A model generated the notes under the pieces. The model did no database searches. It was not told the origin of the DNA and saw only the letters and a program-made list of their open reading frames with translations. From contig JAANDG010000031.1 of assembly GCA_036852015.1 (NCBI GenBank), positions 434,001 to 498,000 on the forward strand: a DNA stretch of 64,000 bases, given 5' to 3'. This document shows, piece after piece, positions 54,701 to 63,990 of this stretch (the stretch's first letter is position 1; every line of letters starts with the position of its first letter). Origin of the DNA: Pelodera strongyloides. Lineage: Eukaryota; Nematoda; Chromadorea; Rhabditida; Rhabditidae. The position numbers were made by a program, and so were the translations under genes.

Positions 54701-55476
54701 GTCTATTTCAGAGCAGACGGTGACTTTCTGGTGCGTCAGAGCACGAACACGCCCGGCCAAATAATTTTGAGTTCAATGAGCAGCCATGGATTCAAGCATA
54801 TCCTTGTTTTGGACAAAGGATTGAAAGAAGTAAGAGCACTTTAACTTTTAAAGCGAAATACCGGCCGGTTTTTGAAAGACATCGAGAACACCAGCATTCT
54901 TATGTGCAGCTTATGCAAATGAACATAAATTATAATAAAAAAAAAATCGAGGTAAATTCAAGCAAATTAGCATAAGTACGCAAGGATTATTTGTCCGAGA
55001 TGCGTTTCAAAAACCGGGTAGTTCGCTTTAACTTTCCACTTGGAAACTATTCACTTTATTAAAGTGACATATCTTAGCCCGCCATGGCGCAGTGGCAACC
55101 ACCTTGCTCACTGGGTAAAACTGGCGGAGATAAAGAGAATTGGCCTCCGGAAAGTTTAAAGCTAAACACCGGCCGGTTTTTGAAAGCAGCCTATGCACAT
55201 GAACATAAATTAGAATTAAAAATAGACCCCAATTCTATCCCACTTGGTATAACTGCATAAGAATGCAGATATTTTCAAAAACCGGCCGTTATTTCGCTTT
55301 AAATATAAAGTAAAAGCATGTACGACCTTCTTCAGGTCCGCACAGAAGACCGTTCCTTCGACTCCGTCGTCCACCTCGTCCTCTACCATCATTCAACTGG
55401 TGAACCAATAAAAACCGCCGAGGACACTGTAAGGCTCGTATGTCCAATTGCACGGCACCGTAGCCCTGCACAGTAG
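42792..55476 (+). CDS. shc-1: SHC-type adaptor protein (PTB-CH1-SH2)
   Basis: Ten exons join in frame: 42792-42836, 43288-43358, 43655-43709 (or 43730), 51165-51269, 51829-51909, 52363-52519, 52880-53128, 53469-53562, 54712-54829, 55336-55476; about 371 aa. Exons 1-6 form the PTB domain ([64 protein letters not shown], a C-terminal helix). Exon 7 is a Pro-rich CH1-like linker with tyrosines in [12 protein letters not shown]. Exons 8-10 form the SH2 domain: [13 protein letters not shown], the phosphate-binding FLVR, and the final [18 protein letters not shown] proteins link phosphotyrosine receptors to signalling; C. elegans SHC-1 acts with insulin and JNK pathways. Intron 3 (7.4 kb) encloses the CDK gene on the opposite strand. 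The third exon's donor is ambiguous. Confidence 0.88.
42837..43287. other. SHC intron 1
   Basis: Contains two copies of ATGAAAATTTCGAAGTAAT followed by CTCGACTCTTT at about 43028 and 43113, an 85-bp direct repeat. No gene. Confidence 0.6.
45126..49597 (-). CDS. cdk-2: Cyclin-dependent kinase, CDK2-like (PSTCIRE)
   Basis: Eight exons give 313 aa with every phase consistent: 49597-49473, 49109-49009, 48845-48748, 47743-47644, 47145-47045, 46647-46489, 45728-45606, 45260-45126. Features: glycine loop GEGAYGVV (the inhibitory Thr of the usual GTY is Ala, the Tyr is kept), catalytic ALKKI lysine, cyclin-binding helix PSTCIRE instead of [18 protein letters not shown], activation-loop YTHE threonine, WYRAPE, and a C-lobe [17 protein letters not shown] that favours CDK2 over CDK1. 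A TTATTTAG acceptor 8 nt before the ATG suggests trans-splicing. The enzyme drives cell-cycle transitions with a cyclin partner. The whole gene is antisense inside intron 3 of the SHC gene. CDK1 or CDK3 identity cannot be fully excluded without a tree. Confidence 0.93.
45800..45952. mobile_element. Divergent palindromic MITE in a CDK intron
   Basis: Ends CCACCTGTGGCCGAATGCACGA and its complement TCGTGCATACGGCCACAG enclose GGAACCTCCCTGG and GGAAGCCTCCCAGCG arms. It resembles the GAGGCCGTATTCACCAAC family in layout. It lies 72 bp upstream of the exon encoding the SWPGVEHLP region. Confidence 0.7.
46050..46364. mobile_element. Degenerate TTAA-type MITE (family 4 related)
   Basis: Contains CATCCTATGTATCCTATGCAAA near the left and GGATATGCGTATCCCATGCAAA with TTTTCAAAG...GCTTTAA at the right, matching the end sequences of the elements at 51441-51608 and 51926-52097, with an unrelated middle carrying ACCATCTCCGGA repeats. 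Confidence 0.5.
47183..47354. mobile_element. TTAA-type palindromic MITE, family 1 copy
   Basis: Begins TTAAAGCGAAATACGGGCCG and ends CCGGCCGGTATTTCGCTTTAA, a near-complete copy within a CDK intron, 38 bp upstream of the exon with the DFG motif. Confidence 0.92.
47816..48263. mobile_element. 448-bp TTAA element with 17-bp terminal inverted repeats
   Basis: Starts TTAAAGGGAATGTCAAG and ends exactly with the complement CTTGACATTCCCTTTAA. There is no transposase, so it is non-autonomous. TTAA at both ends plus AGGG termini fit the Kolobok or piggyBac type of target. A related end with GTTGACATTCTCCTTAAA is at 62147-62165. It sits in a CDK intron. Confidence 0.85.
48358..48476. mobile_element. 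Palindromic MITE, GAGGCCATATTCACCACT family
   Basis: CTGAGGCCATATTCACCACT at the left and AGTGGTGAACACGGCCTCTG at the right, with TCACATTAGAGTGCTATTTTC inside as in the 55.8 kb copy. Confidence 0.85.
49598..50643. other. No supported gene (SHC intron 3)
   Basis: A short plus-strand frame from 50064 (58 codons) exists but has no splice or motif support. The stretch includes a GC-rich patch at 50315-50360. Confidence 0.45.
50644..50940 (-). CDS. Putative small secreted or membrane peptide gene inside the SHC intron
   Basis: An AATCTTCCAG acceptor directly abuts the ATG, as at a trans-splice site. The frame starts [18 protein letters not shown], a good signal-peptide shape, followed by [21 protein letters not shown] 48-nt intron with GTGCGA and CTCTTTCAG ends can be removed (exons 50940-50782 and 50733-50644, 82 aa) or, because its length is a multiple of three and it has no stop, retained (98 aa). 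The second exon reads [20 protein letters not shown] and ends FFF with TGA. It is antisense within intron 3 of the SHC gene, next to the CDK gene. No family recognised. Confidence 0.4.
   Translation of the reverse strand: MLLLLTFAAIIINANFSPRTNCVSSGKEFWTRCSKLAQFLTRTIVSALAIVFKVRPEHIYSTNFHVLFQLQYCASTLLLVKFVMPYITHLARNSIFFF
51441..51608. mobile_element. TTAA-type palindromic MITE, family 4 copy 1
   Basis: GCGAAATGCTAGCCTCTTTGG...CCAAAGGTTCGAGCATTTCGCTTTAA encloses a near-perfect palindrome AGCAAATCCTATGTATCCTA...TAGGATACATAGGATTTGC around CGTGGACGTT. Lies in the SHC intron after the 51165-51269 exon. Confidence 0.88.
51926..52097. mobile_element. TTAA-type palindromic MITE, family 4 copy 2
   Basis: TTAAAGCGAAATGCTAGCCT to AGGGGCTAGCATTTCGCTTTAA, almost identical to the copy at 51441-51608. 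It starts only 16 bp after the splice donor of the 51829-51909 PTB exon. Confidence 0.92.
52198..52344. mobile_element. TTAA-type MITE, family 1 variant
   Basis: ACTTAACTATAACATCCGGTT to AAACCGGCTGTTATTGTGCTTTAA with ATATAATTAGACTAAAAATCG inside. It ends 18 bp before the 52363 SHC exon. Confidence 0.8.
52595..52735. mobile_element. Truncated TTAA-type MITE, family 1 variant
   Basis: TTAAAGCGATATAACGACCGG and a following GCATGCAAATGAATATAATTAG match the variant subfamily; the right end is lost. Confidence 0.6.
53741..54452. repeat. 86-bp higher-order minisatellite in a SHC intron
   Basis: Each 86-bp unit consists of three subunits of about 29 bp sharing the core TCTCCGGAGGCT (or TCTCTGGAGG), joined by TTTGAAACTTCAAAACG, ACAATTTAACACA and ACAATTCAAAACG. 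GGCTGTTACAATTC recurs at 53895, 53981 and 54067, exactly 86 bp apart. It fills most of the intron between the first two SH2 exons. Confidence 0.93.
54575..54690. repeat. GC-rich imperfect palindrome, GCGCGGCGAAA family
   Basis: GTACGCGGCGAAAAAAGGGTC...CTTCGCCGCGCGGCACTTGCGC. Similar GC-rich patches with GTGCGCGGCG are at 9715-9830, 50880-50900 and 51050-51130. It may be a dispersed MITE-like family. Confidence 0.5.
54848..55031. mobile_element. TTAA-type palindromic MITE, family 1 copy
   Basis: TTAAAGCGAAATACCGGCCGG to AAAAACCGGGTAGTTCGCTTTAA; starts 19 bp after the splice donor of the second SH2 exon. Confidence 0.9.
55155..55302. mobile_element. TTAA-type MITE, family 1, internally deleted copy
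   Basis: TTTAAAGCTAAACACCGGCC to CCGGCCGTTATTTCGCTTTAA; it ends 33 bp before the last SHC exon and lacks part of the middle. Confidence 0.85.
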
Positions 55477-55530
55477 GAAAAGTTGTCTATTCCAAAGTCC
55501 ACGTACAACCTGTCAGTCTTTTTCAGTTCA

Positions 55531-55652
55531 TTAAAGCGATGTGACATCCGGTTTTTGAAACAGAATTTGGACAAGCTCAATGCTTTGCATAATTACGTCG
55601 GAATGCAATTCTCCACCAAATGTTTCAAAAAACGGCCGTTATAATGCCTTAA
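55531..55652. mobile_element. TTAA-type MITE, family 1 variant
   Basis: TTAAAGCGATGTGACATCCGG to CGGCCGTTATAATGCCTTAA, about 120 bp, in the SHC 3' flank. Confidence 0.8.
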
Positions 55653-55828
55653 ACCAAGGCTATCCTAAGTACTTATCCTTTATATGTACAATCCACTTAT
55701 CATGCCTCCTTGCTCATCGTATGTGTGCTGTATTTCCATGTCAGTTCCTATCTTTCCGTCTGTAAGCTTGTAATCAATAACTTCATGTTTTTTGTAGGTG
55801 TTTAGTCGACAACAAAAAAGGAGCACTC

Positions 55829-55970
55829 CAGGGGCCATATTCATATTCACCACTCCGATTCCCTCGGGGAAAGGGTCCCTGGGGACAGAAGATAGCATTC
55901 TAATGTGAGAGACGCAGAGAAAAAGACCGGGAATTCTCCATGGGGAATTGAGTGGTGAATATGGCCTCAG
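55829..55970. mobile_element. Palindromic MITE, GAGGCCATATTCACCACT family
   Basis: GGGGCCATATTCATATTCACC to GTGGTGAATATGGCCTCAG with CCCTCGGGGAAAGGGTCCCTGGG inside; the left end carries a six-base repeat ATTCAT. Confidence 0.85.
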
Positions 55971-56743
55971 GTAGCTTCTGGTCGGGAGAGTCCTACACTC
56001 CAAGATTAAGTTCCACACTAATATGCTAATTTTCAGACGACTTACAATTAGTTCAACCCTTCATTGTTAGAGTACAGTACTTCTCCCCGCATTTCTATAA
56101 ATTGCCATCAACAAGCAACGAACATTTCTGTGATTTTCTTGTTTTTATGTTTACCCATACGTCGTAAATGAAACTCATGTATTGATGTAACCTTTTTGCT
56201 CGATAAAATCTGTGAACTTCACACATACTCAGCAGTTCGTGCTACTACTTTAAACATATCCCTTTCAACGAAAACTTACAATTAACATTTTCTACCTGCC
56301 ATATGGTTTTTGTCCTTTTTTGTCTACTTTTAATAAAACTTTTAACAAAACTCTTCCTTGGAAGTTGAAATTACACATTAAATATTATTAAAATAGGTTT
56401 ACTAATAAATATAAACAAACTTCGAATCGATGACGGCTAATAATTTTTACTAGAATAAAGAAAATAGCTCACAGGCAATATACTTCTACTATACATTTTT
56501 TTGGAAAGAACGTAAACTATTGACCAGTGTTACAATACAAACGTAATCACAGATAATACAAGGCAAATCAAATGGCAATGTAAAGATGAAAAATAACATT
56601 CAACTAACAAGTAACATCTAATAATAAACACAAGCAACACTGAATCTAAATATGGTAACATAAAATGTCATGAGACCTAGACCATCATACAAACCACACC
56701 ATAGCACACTGAGCGCATATGGGCACCCAAGAAAAACACTGAA

Positions 56744-56904
56744 TTAAGGCGAAATACCGGCCGGTTTTTGAAACACATCGACTACACCAGCATTCTTATG
56801 CAAATGAACATAAATTAGACTAAAAAATCGAGCAAATTAGCGTAAATACGTAAGAATTCAGCTGTCCACGATGCGTTTCAAAAACCGGCCGGTATTTCGC
56901 TTTA
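56744..56904. mobile_element. TTAA-type palindromic MITE, family 1 copy
   Basis: TTAAGGCGAAATACCGGCCGG to CCGGCCGGTATTTCGCTTTAA with GTAAGAATTCAGCTGTCCACG inside; one of the best preserved copies. Confidence 0.93.
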
Positions 56905-57187
56905 AAAGCAAACACAAACTCTATACATAAACGTAAGCTGGAGATCTTTAACTACACGAAGTGTACTCCCAAAGGGCAATCTTACAAATGCTATCTAAGG
57001 GACAAACAAACAGACCGTCAAATGCACAAACGTCTCTGCTATGGTTTAGAATTCGGTATTCAGTTAAAATTTTCACGGGGACACCCTAGCGAGACGAGAG
57101 ACCCAAGTATAATGTCCCACTACGCCCTACAGGGAGTCCCGACAGGATATCATAAACATCGCCAATGCCGGAGATAATGCCACAAAG

Positions 57188-57264
57188 TAACGTATCTTGT
57201 ATCCATCTATTACGTATTAACGTATCTTGTATCCATCTATTACGTATTAACGTATCTTGTATCC
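57188..57264. repeat. Three 30-bp tandem repeats
   Basis: AACGTATCTTGTATCCATCT-ATTACGTATT occurs twice in full and once partly, directly before the telomere-like tract. Confidence 0.88.
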
Positions 57265-57267
57265 TGA

Positions 57268-57294
57268 GCCTAAGCCTAAGCCTAAACCTAAGCC
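57268..57294. repeat. Interstitial telomere-like tract (GCCTAA)n
   Basis: Four and a half GCCTAA units with one A substitution, the complement of the nematode telomere hexamer TTAGGC. Shorter pieces occur at 37193-37225 and 38002-38015. Confidence 0.75.
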
Positions 57295-57384
57295 TTCGAA
57301 CTCGACATGGTTAGGTAGTGAGCTCGCCTGCGGACTTCGGCTAAAAGTCCCTAGGAGTTTCCTCAGTGAATTCCAATTCCAACT

Positions 57385-59275
57385 TCAAGAAGTAACTGAA
57401 GTCGGGGTGGCCGGACTTGTCCCAGCTGCCGACGAAGGGGGCGGAGTCTTCTCAATCATCGCATCCTGCGGTAACATCAGTTCTTGCATCAACCTGAATG
57501 ACAACCATTCAGTTTATCAACCAATCGATCAATTAATCAATTAAACAAAAACTCAACCAATCAGTCATAACACCGTTTTTGTGAAAACCTAGTTATCTAC
57601 TTCCTAGATGAAACCTAGTGATGTAGTGATAGCCCTGGGACCACGAAAAAGAACAAGAACCAAACAGCTCTTTTCGAAGGAATAGTAATACCAGGGGACA
57701 AGTGAAACGCAATACTAATGAAGGAGTAAACCTTATATCTGAAACATATCGCCAAACAGTCGCAAAGTCGCAATCGCCAAAACAAAATCATATATAGATC
57801 CATAAAGTTATTACAAAATCCAAAAAAAAAAACGTTTAGAGCAAAATACCGACAGGTTTTTGAAACACATTGTGTACACCATCACTCTTATGCAGTTTAT
57901 GCAAATAAACATAAATTCGAATAAAAAATCGAGAATCGAGCTGAATTCGAGTAAACTAGCATAAATACGTAAGAACTCCGTTGTCCACGATGCGTTTCAA
58001 AAATCGCCCGGTGTTTCGCTTTAATGACATAACAAATAAGGCATACGACTTGAAAGCGTGATGCGTTTCAAAAATCGCCCGGTGTTTCGCTTTAATGACA
58101 TAATAAATAAGGCATACGTCTTGAAAGCTTGTATTCAACACCACCCTTGAATGAAGGAGCACGCCCTTGCATCGAAAAAGAGACATGTATTTGTTTAAAC
58201 TCTCACCTATCAATACTTGCAAGTCCGAATAGCTTGGCCAGCTGGACATCTTCAATCAGGTCCCTTGCTATTCCGAGAATCGGAGGCAACAAAAGTAACA
58301 AGTTGCTCATCCGCCGAGGCATTTCCCGTAGCGGGGAAATGTTACGGACGTGGTATTCAAATGCATCCAGTACCTAAACAAACTTCAAATTGTGCAAAGC
58401 AAAGCAAATATTAGGGAAAACTACCCTCTGCCCTTGCAATTGAGAAAAGATACAATCCCTAGCTACACCCAACATCATATAATTATCAATTAATCTATAA
58501 CATGCAAGTAATAGCTGTGATACACGATTAGTAAAATCGAGCGGAGCACCCGAGCTTTAGTTAATATCAATTTTAATCAATAAATGGATATTAGTAGAAG
58601 TAATTCCGGAGGCCGTATTCACCAACACACAGGGAGCTCTCCCTAGGTTCACGAGCGCTCTGATTCTCTTCTGCTCTCGCACTCTCTACGCACTATTTAG
58701 CTCCCTGGGAAGGCCAGGGAGGGCTCCTTGCGTGTTGGTGAATACGTCCTCAGGAAATAACCACCGAGTCGACGAATAACGTAATACAGCAATTGAAAAA
58801 CTAATCAACAAAAAAAAACTCCAAACTAACCTTCTGTCGCGTCTCATCAATCGCAGACGTGGAATCCTCAGCACCGCGAGCCTCTGAACAAAAACATATA
58901 GAAGGATAAGGATATTCAAACATACAAAGAACGATTCGGAACACGATAATTCCAATTATAGCAACTTTATGTTAATAGTGAAACAAACATTCGCACTCAA
59001 AGTTGCAATTTCGAGATTTATTCGATTACTACTTTAGTTACAAGTAGTACAGTTCACGAAAAACACCCATATCACAATCAATAAAGAATAGCAGGTAAAA
59101 ATTAGGGCCGCTAATATGAATAAACAGCGTTCACTCATTTCCTTGCTTATCATATATGTGAACTTATCTTCTAGCTTTACAAAAAGGATCAAACTCAAAT
59201 AAGAAAGCGATATAACATCCGGTTTTCCAAACGTACGTATGTTGGACAAATACTGTATGCAGGCGATTTTTAAAC

Positions 59276-59356
<81 letters not shown>

Positions 59357-62300
59357 AAAAATCGCGCAGTTATTTGCGTACACTACCCGAGAAAACAACG
59401 TCCGGCATACGAATCCAAAACCAGCTGTAATACCGCTTTAAAGTATAAAAAAATTAGATAAAAACCCACGTGGATCAAAAAAGGCTACAGCTTTCAGTGC
59501 ACAATATTCAATCTCGTTCATTTGAAGTTGTCGCATGGGGACGGTCAAATTATCCACAATGCGAGCAGCCACACGACTGAATGGAACATATTTACATATT
59601 ACCGACAAGAGAAGAGAAACTCGCATTAGAGCATAAAAGCCACGTTTAAATGGAGAAGGCATTACCTTTCATAGGAGATGTATAATAATAATAATAATTT
59701 ATTACACCACAAAGGTGCGCACAAACATACATAATTAAGACAATAAATACAGTTAAGACAGAAAAACGGTAATAAGGGACATAAGGTACATGTGTAAAGG
59801 TAAGCGGAAATGCTGGGGCATCGAACAAAGGTAGTTAGCCGAGCACTGTAAACCCGGAGATGTATTATCGATTATGCCCGATCGAAAAACAAACCCAACA
59901 AACTACAAGAATATTGAAGATAAGAGTTCACCAGTTCTTGTTCTTCACAAACTAAGCTTAGACAAAAACAAAAAGAAAAAAAGTTTGATATCAGTAATAA
60001 AATCACAATCACAACAAGGAGTGCGAGACAATGCGCCCAAAATTGCTTCTTAAAGCGAAATACCGGCCGGTTTATGAAACGCATAACGGACAACTGAATT
60101 CTTACGCAAAGAGTTACTCAAAGTTTAGCTCGTCTTTTTATTCTAATTTATGTTCATTTGCATAAGCTGCATAAGAATGCTCGCCTACTAAACGTGTTTC
60201 AAAAACCGGCCAGTATTATTTAAAACATTGACATCAGGCACTTTGGGACTATCTTTATGTAGGCAAGTTTCATTGGTCAGCCAAACTTGGTCATCGTTCA
60301 AACGCAATACTCCGGAATGCTGCGTTCAGCGCAATCACTCCGGAAGTGTTGGGCGGAAAAGTGACATCACCAAGTGTTGGGCGGACAAAGTGACTGAAAC
60401 ACAACGACACAATTCACAAAATCAAGTAATTCGATTTCTCATTTTCGGCGGGTACTCAAAGAACAACACTTTCTAGATTCCTAAAGCTAAGTCAGCGAGG
60501 GCGGAGGGCCGCGACGACCCGAGCTCCAGGAGCTAGGCGCGCGCCTGGCAAAATCATAAACCGTACGGTTTACAGTTTAGGCACACGAAAACACAACATT
60601 CAATTCAAAACACCACAATAATTATCTCCAAAAGTCACAACCACAATCCATAGAAACCATACTCATACCACTCGCTTTAGTCTTTAAGAACACTAATGCA
60701 ATTTTCAAGAAACATAAATAACGTATGCAGGTTACAAATCACAAATCACATATTACAAATATCAATATCGAAATGATAACACCTACCGTAGCAACGAAAC
60801 CTGCGCAGACATAGGTAGACTCTGGAAGTCTGGCAGTCTCTTCGCCCATTCGACCATCAACACAAGTTGTTGGTGCATACTGAATTTGAAATGAATAATA
60901 TAATAATTTATCAAATGATCATAGCTTTAAACATTCACATAGCTCGGTTATCGCTCAGCGCTTATTCCCAGATGCACATATTAATGGGCATATATTTATA
61001 TTGGTCAAATTCGTCAAATACGGCAGGTCAGAGGCCGTATTCACCAACGCGCAGGGAGTCCTCCCTAGCCTCCCCAGGGAGCTAAATAGTGCTAGAGAGT
61101 GTGATAGCAGAACAGATTCAGAGCACGCGTGAGTCTAGGGATAGCTCCCTGTGTCTTGGTTTGGTGAATACGGCAGGTCAGGTTACATACAACTTACAAT
61201 AGAGTACGGGAATAAAGAAGTTTGCTTGAAACACGCACAGGATCTCAGCGACTTTTCCCACGCAATAAAATGCGTGCAGTGAAACATTTCAATTTTCAAT
61301 ACTTCACGCATATAAAAACTCGGACAACTAACTTGTGACTCACATGAACTATGTAAAAAAATCCTATATGCCTATATCTCTGACAACAAGACATATGATT
61401 ATACAAAATACAAAATAAAACTAAAAATATATATCGTTACCTGTCCGTGACATCAATCGTCGTGGCTTCTTGGCGGCGCGCATCAGCCGTCCTGAACAAA
61501 ACTGATATAATATAAAACACAAGCACCAAGCGCCCAGTACACTGGGGCCCAGCGTAGATCCCTCGATCTGAGTGATATGCAAATTTGATTACTTTACGGA
61601 TACTTCATAGCATCTATGCCATAGCATACACTCGTTGACGAACTGACCGGCGATACCACCATGCGAATTAGCATATTACATAAAGTTGGATGGTGGTATG
61701 GCGCTCATACCCATACCACCGTCGTGCTTAGAATATTAGGAATAGCGAACAACAGAAAGTTATCATAAATAGGTATAACTTAGGGAAATATGATTGGATG
61801 GTGGTTTTGAGCTTTTCGGCGTTTCCCGACGAGTGTTATGCCTGATCTATGCACTACACTACAATACAACCCAGAGATGTTTGGGGCGTAAGCTGTGAAT
61901 GACTACGCAACTACCCACCATACAACAACGAGTATCTAAACCTTTTATTTGTTGCTGAACACAAAAATGTCACAAACCACATGTTTCAACAACAAGGTAT
62001 TTACCAGCGAACGCTAACATGGTAGTGCAAGATTAAGCGAAGGTCAACCCAAATTCACGGAGATGCTACAGCACGCTATCAAAAAATACTGTACTTTTAA
62101 AAACATCGAGTTAGCACGCGTTTTTGAAGCCCAACATGCAAAACCGCGTTGACATTCTCCTTAAACTTTCCAATGCATGGCGGATGGAGTATCTGAGTTT
62201 TAGAGGATAAACGAAAAAGGAAAAGCCTACCTCGTAATCACAGACGATCGCAACTGTCGCACTTGGGCCTCTGCGTCGCGTAACAAGTCAAGCAGGGGTT

Positions 62301-63990
62301 CCTCTACCACTGGCATCTGAGGCTTGGCAATACGGTCTCGTTCTTGCTAAACACATAAATATCAGCCTTTTACACAGAAACACAATTATCATTTTTAGTG
62401 TATTGCCTTTCCGTGAGTGCGTTTGTTCCAACTTAAACGAAACGTTAGTCTTTTTCTTTTTAATTACGATGTGGACAGTCAAAAAGTGATAATTTAAGAA
62501 AGTAATTAGTCGATTTGACAAGATATACCTCCACAACAAAAGGTACCACTTCAATGACTTCACCGCTTGTTTTCCATATACGATATACACCATTGACCTT
62601 GACACAATTAATAACAAAATGTATTTTACGTCAAAATAGAAGCATACCTGTACAGCTTCCTTTCGCATCCCTTTCCTCATACATACATCGAACCGACAGC
62701 GTCGACACGTGTTTCGGTGATCTAAAAATCAGTTCGTAAACGTAAATCATGATCCGATTTACTACACAATCACAATGCGAAACGATTTAGCTACGAAAAG
62801 CAGAACACACGACAAGACAAGGCTAAGTCATGGTAACTTTGAAACCTTAACCCTAACGCTCAGGCTCACCCTATACGATAGTTTTCTTGCGGGTTAAAAA
62901 AGACTAACATTAAAAAATATAGACATTGAATAAAAACGAAACACCTTACTTACAACTCTAGACATCCCAACACCAACAGATATATAGGAACGCGAAAATA
63001 AAAGTAAAAAAAATAACCTTAAAATTAAAACACTCACCTTTGTCGACAACACAGTTGTGATGATACCGGCACACATAATTGTGTCGTTTTCGCACCGTCC
63101 GCCGGAAGAAACCTGACAAAGTATAACTTCACACTTTACAACAAGTAAACATAAACATGAAACTTGAATTTAAGTATTAGATTTTACACGTTTTTACAAG
63201 CGGGACTCATATTTTACAGCACTGTGAATGTGAATAAAAATATACAGATTCAACCTTAAATAGTAGCTAATATAATAGCCTATCAAGGAGCAAGATCTAT
63301 TCTATACAGCATGGCTACTTTTTATTCTGTTTCACTGAATACTGTTATCACCCTAAAACAGCTGAGAAAAGGAACTCAAGACTCAAGTTAAGTAGATAAG
63401 CCAAACCCCATACCTTAACAGAGCACACGAAATCGCCCCATAGTTTTCCACAGTACATATTGTACATTATAACCAAACAAAGCGCTTCATAGAAAACAAC
63501 ATGGCTTTTTTAACTGATATCAAGAATCAGTGAGGGCGCATTCAAGATGGACATTTTCCGGAAAAGAAAAGAAAAAAGTGAAAGTGGTTCCAGATGGACA
63601 CCGAGAAAAAAAATAATACATGCAAAATAATTGCCAAAAATGCAAATGTACCGTAATTGAAACTAAAATCAATCGATCATTTGCATTGCATGTGTACGCG
63701 TGGCAATTGCATTCTTTTCTGGTGAAATCCATCTCGAACCAAAAGTTTTCTTTTTCTTTTCCGGAAATGTCCATCTCGAATGCGCCGGCGCCCTCAACTA
63801 AAACAGCTGGGGGCCAGCCCAAGAGTAGATAAGCCAAACTGCCAAACTCCATACCTTTACAACCATCGCACGAGATCGCCCCATAATGTTTTCCAGTCGC
63901 TTTGTCCCCACAGATCGCACACACTGTCTCATCCTTTGGTGAGGGAGTGGCCACAGAGGGAGGTGGCTCTGTTTTCATAATAGACAGCAT
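57385..63990 (-). CDS. HNF4-type nuclear receptor (NR2A-like), 5' end possibly beyond the window
   Basis: Exons: 63990-63855, 63112-63038, 62721-62648, 62346-62231, 61491-61441, 60879-60787, about 60393-60227, 59576-59470, 58883-58831, 58373-58207, 57493-57385. The DNA-binding domain reads [34 protein letters not shown] and [20 protein letters not shown], then ERDRI as in HNF4. The ligand-binding domain has [55 protein letters not shown] and [12 protein letters not shown]; the tail ends TPTSVTS. Nematodes have a large HNF4-derived receptor set, often regulators of lipid metabolism. All junctions fit except around exon 60393-60227, where the homology changes frame ([14 protein letters not shown], then [11 protein letters not shown] in the +1 frame) and its end phase does not match the next exon. 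The first Met lies 10 bases from the window edge, so more N-terminal sequence is possible. Confidence 0.88.
57835..58024. mobile_element. TTAA-type palindromic MITE, family 1 copy, with duplicated right end
   Basis: GTTTAGAGCAAAATACCGACAG to CCGGTGTTTCGCTTTAA. The right end plus 45 bp of flank (ATGCGTTTCAAAAATCGCCC to ATACGACTTGAAAGC) is repeated immediately downstream at 58059-58127. Confidence 0.88.
58607..58755. mobile_element. Palindromic MITE, GAGGCCGTATTCACCAAC family
   Basis: CCGGAGGCCGTATTCACCAAC to GTTGGTGAATACGTCCTCAGG with ACTCTCTACGCACTATTTAGC inside, in an HNF4-type gene intron. Confidence 0.88.
59203..59442. mobile_element. TTAA-type MITE, family 1 variant, with a 78-base poly(A) tract
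   Basis: GAAAGCGATATAACATCCGG to GCTGTAATACCGCTTTAAAG. In place of the usual TTAGAATAAAAAA stretch it has 78 consecutive A at 59277-59354. It is in an intron 28 bp from the 59470 splice donor. Confidence 0.8.
60050..60224. mobile_element. TTAA-type palindromic MITE, family 1 copy next to a splice site
   Basis: TTAAAGCGAAATACCGGCCGG to AACCGGCCAGTATTATTTAAA. It abuts the presumed splice donor of the ligand-binding exon ending near 60227 (2-3 bp away). Confidence 0.9.
61030..61173. mobile_element. Palindromic MITE, GAGGCCGTATTCACCAAC family
   Basis: AGAGGCCGTATTCACCAACGC to TTGGTGAATACGGC, bounded on both sides by TACGGCAGGTCAG, which may be a 13-bp duplication. In an HNF4-type gene intron. 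Confidence 0.85.
62130..62166. mobile_element. Fragment of the 448-bp TTAA element
   Basis: CCAACATGCAAAACCGCGTTGACATTCTCCTTAA corresponds to the complement of the left end of the element at 47816 (GGAATGTCAAGCCGGTTTTGCATGTTGG). Confidence 0.7.
63114..63854. other. Intron of the HNF4-type gene with an inverted repeat
   Basis: AAGATGGACATTTTCCGGAAAAGAAAAG at about 63544 and its complement CTTTTCCGGAAATGTCCATCT near 63759 form arms around a 190-bp centre; GTGAAAGTGGTTCCAGATGG and CTGGTGAAATCCATCTCGAA continue the symmetry loosely. A further uncatalogued MITE is likely. Confidence 0.6.

Larger units (their letters stand above)
55971..57384. other. Intergenic space between the converging SHC and HNF4-type genes
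   Basis: No gene. It contains one MITE (56744-56904), three 30-bp repeats and an interstitial telomere tract (listed separately). The SHC gene ends from the left and the nuclear receptor ends from the right, so this holds both 3' flanks. Confidence 0.6.

Noticed and set aside
55079..55110. Possible A-box-like tRNA fragment (CATGGCGCAGTGGCAA)
   Set aside because: No B box follows at the correct distance.
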